DNA of 64,000 bases from Nesterenkonia xinjiangensis (GTDB lineage Bacteria > Actinomycetota > Actinomycetes > Actinomycetales > Micrococcaceae), in contig NZ_JACCFY010000001.1 of assembly GCF_013410745.1 (NCBI RefSeq), positions 558,001-622,000 of the forward strand, read 5' to 3'. The notes beneath the pieces were generated by a model. That model did not search any database and had not been told where the DNA came from. It was given only the letters and a program-made list of their open reading frames with translations. The position numbers and the translations under genes were made by a program. Below, one piece after another: positions 62,373-64,000 of the stretch (position 1 is its first letter; each line of letters begins with the position of its first letter).

Positions 62373-64000
62373 GACGACGCTGCCTCGCTCCACGACCGGC
62401 CCGCGCACCGGCGACGGCGACCCGCCGCCGTCGCCGGCTGCTGACAAGGCGGTGCTGGCCTCCCGGGTGCGGAGCCGCGGGATCCTCTACCAGGCCGAGC
62501 ACACGCTGCGCGGCATGCGCGCCTATGCGGTGGTGATCCTGACCAGCTCCATCGCGCAGCCGATCATGTACATCCTGGCCATGGGCCTGGGGCTCGGGGT
62601 GCTGGTGGGCGACCGTGCTGATCTGACCGCCTACGGCGCCGAGTCCTACCTGATGTACATCGGCCCGGCGATCCTGGCCTCGACGATGGCGATGTCCGCC
62701 GGCATCGAGTTCACCTTCCCGGTGATGGAGAAGTTCAAGTGGCGACGCATCTACTACGGGGCGCAGGCATCCCCGCTGACTCCGACGCAGATCGCCTCCG
62801 GCCACATCCTGGCTGTCTGCGCGCGCTTCGGCGTCCACGGGCTGGTGTTCACCGGGGTGCTGGTGGCCGTCGGCGCGACGACCAGTCCCTGGGCGTGGCT
62901 GCAGGTGTTCACCGCCGCGTTGGGCTCGCTCGCGCTGGGCCTGCCGATCATGGCCTACATCGCGTCGCTGCGGGATGAGAAGGGCCATGCCGCGCTGATC
63001 CAGCGGTTCATCATCATGCCGCTGTTCCTGTTCTCCGGCACCTTCTATCCGCTGACCAACCTGCCCGGAGCCCTCCAGCTGATCGGCTGGTTCTCCCCCA
63101 TCTGGCACGCCAACGAGCTGGGCCGAGTGCTGGCCTTCGGGCAGCCGATGTCGGCGGGCATGGCCACCGTGCACCTGGGCTACCTGCTGGTGCTCGCCGG
63201 AGCCGCCTGGTTCTGGGTGCGCCGGATCTACATCCGCCGCCTGGGACTCGCCGAGTGGCGCGGCCGCACCCCCGGGGAGAAGTCTCGCCTGAAGCGCGAG
63301 GCCCGTCTGGAGGCCAAGGACCTGGCCGCCGGTCCCCCGGCGCCCGGGACGCCTCCGGTGAAGGTCCGGTCCGGACTGGCCGGGAACTACTACTCGGGGA
63401 ACATCCGTGCGGTCTTCTCCCGCGGAATGTCGGCCATCCGCAACAACCGTGGTGTCATCTTCCTCTCCGGATTCCTCGAGCCGGTGCTGTTCCTGACCTC
63501 CTTCGGGCTGGGCATCAGTCCGATGATCTCCGGGATCGAAGCCGCCGACGGCGGCCAGATGAGCTACGCCGCGTTCATCGCCCCGGCGCTGCTGGCCGTC
63601 TCCGCGATGAACGGCGCGGTGTTCGACTCCACGTGGAACGTGTTCTTCAAGCTCAAGATCACGAAGCTGTATCAGTCGATGATGGCGACCTCGCTGGGGC
63701 CTCTCGACGTCGCGGTCGGGGAGATCCTTCTGGCGCTCTTCCGCGGCGGGATCTATGCCCTGGGCTTCCTCACCGTGCTGGTCGCCGCCGACCTGGTCAG
63801 CCCGCTCTCGGCGCTGGTGATGCTGGTGGCGGCGCTGTTCATCGCCTTCGGCTTCGCCGCCGTGGGGATGGCGGTCACCTCCTTCATGAGCCGGTTCCAG
63901 CAGATGGACTGGATGATGATGGTCATGATGCCGATGTTCCTGTTCTCGGCCACCCTGTTCCCCATCGACGTCTACCCGTCGGGAGTGCAGTGGGTGATCC
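62365..64000 (+). CDS. Tandem ABC-2 permease fusion, 3' partial
   Basis: Open from a TTG at 62365 (GGGAGG upstream, overlapping the ATPase stop) to the right edge without a stop, at least 545 residues. The first ABC-2 membrane domain spans about 45-290 ([54 protein letters not shown]). After a charged linker (EKSRLKREARLEAKD), a second complete ABC-2 domain begins near 345 (LSGFLEPVLFLTSFGLGI, FIAPALLAVSAMNGAVF, MFLFSATLFPIDVYPSG). Members usually carry one domain and pair as homo- or heterodimers, so one chain here may form both halves of the pore. The end lies outside the window. Confidence 0.88.
   Translation, partial: MTETTLPRSTTGPRTGDGDPPPSPAADKAVLASRVRSRGILYQAEHTLRGMRAYAVVILTSSIAQPIMYILAMGLGLGVLVGDRADLTAYGAESYLMYIGPAILASTMAMSAGIEFTFPVMEKFKWRRIYYGAQASPLTPTQIASGHILAVCARFGVHGLVFTGVLVAVGATTSPWAWLQVFTAALGSLALGLPIMAYIASLRDEKGHAALIQRFIIMPLFLFSGTFYPLTNLPGALQLIGWFSPIWHANELGRVLAFGQPMSAGMATVHLGYLLVLAGAAWFWVRRIYIRRLGLAEWRGRTPGEKSRLKREARLEAKDLAAGPPAPGTPPVKVRSGLAGNYYSGNIRAVFSRGMSAIRNNRGVIFLSGFLEPVLFLTSFGLGISPMISGIEAADGGQMSYAAFIAPALLAVSAMNGAVFDSTWNVFFKLKITKLYQSMMATSLGPLDVAVGEILLALFRGGIYALGFLTVLVAADLVSPLSALVMLVAALFIAFGFAAVGMAVTSFMSRFQQMDWMMMVMMPMFLFSATLFPIDVYPSGVQWVI

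Overview
The window is high-GC DNA from an actinobacterium. GTG and TTG starts are frequent, -10 boxes are of the TANNNT type, class I CUT1 transporters lack their own ATPase, and the mazG-eno-ftsB(divIC)-DUF501-ppx order is typical of the group. Gene content and the strong acidity of secreted and extracellular domains suggest Micrococcales, probably Micrococcaceae and possibly a halotolerant Nesterenkonia-like organism. The genus is inference. No insertion sequence, prophage or CRISPR array was seen, and the sequence looks like ordinary chromosome.

Region 1 (1-17.7 kb) is a carbohydrate-foraging island. A GH92 alpha-mannosidase (cut by the left edge), a LacI regulator, a CUT1 sugar ABC transporter (binding protein plus two permeases), a GH5_18-like beta-mannosidase and a GH38 alpha-mannosidase together look like a pathway for importing and dismantling mannose-rich oligosaccharides such as N-glycans. 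Facing it is a second operon (Gfo/Idh/MocA oxidoreductase, DUF6807/PmoA-like protein, cupin, orphan sugar-binding lipoprotein). It is divergent from a second LacI regulator, and a perfect 12-bp palindrome lies between them.

Region 2 (17.8-38.8 kb) is housekeeping. It holds a tRNA with a UAA anticodon but a short variable loop, type II NADH dehydrogenase, an S8 protease with an extremely acidic insert, Ppx/GppA, DUF501, an FtsB/DivIC-like protein, enolase, MazG, adenosine deaminase, a DedA protein, thymidine phosphorylase, cytidine deaminase, an M20 amidohydrolase and mannose-1-phosphate guanylyltransferase. Divergent from these is sdhCDAB. After sdhB, a single AbiEi-like/endonuclease-fold gene sits between two related long inverted repeats (29 and 28 bp arms) that differ from each other by base-pair-preserving changes. 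A YihY/BrkB membrane protein follows.

Region 3 (38.8-47.1 kb) contains TrpRS next to a complete tryptophan-to-anthranilate operon (kynA-kynU-formamidase) with a stand-alone Lrp-type ligand-binding protein, exonuclease III, small membrane or unknown genes, a DHA2 MFS exporter and a NIPSNAP-like protein.

Region 4 (47.2-56.4 kb) is a polyamine catabolic island: amidase, agmatine deiminase, APC permease, universal stress protein and flavin amine oxidase (putrescine-oxidase-like) in one operon, a TetR regulator, and an aldehyde dehydrogenase. The oxidase and dehydrogenase promoters carry the same 20-bp element (AAATGAAC-N5-TCATTAA) over their -10 boxes, which suggests a two-promoter TetR regulon for agmatine/putrescine to GABA.

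Region 5 (56.5-64 kb) has a luciferase-like flavin oxidoreductase, an alpha/beta hydrolase, a membrane protein, a MacB/FtsX-type ABC exporter pair and a DrrA-like ATPase. The ATPase is followed by a permease that fuses two ABC-2 membrane domains in one reading frame and runs off the right edge.
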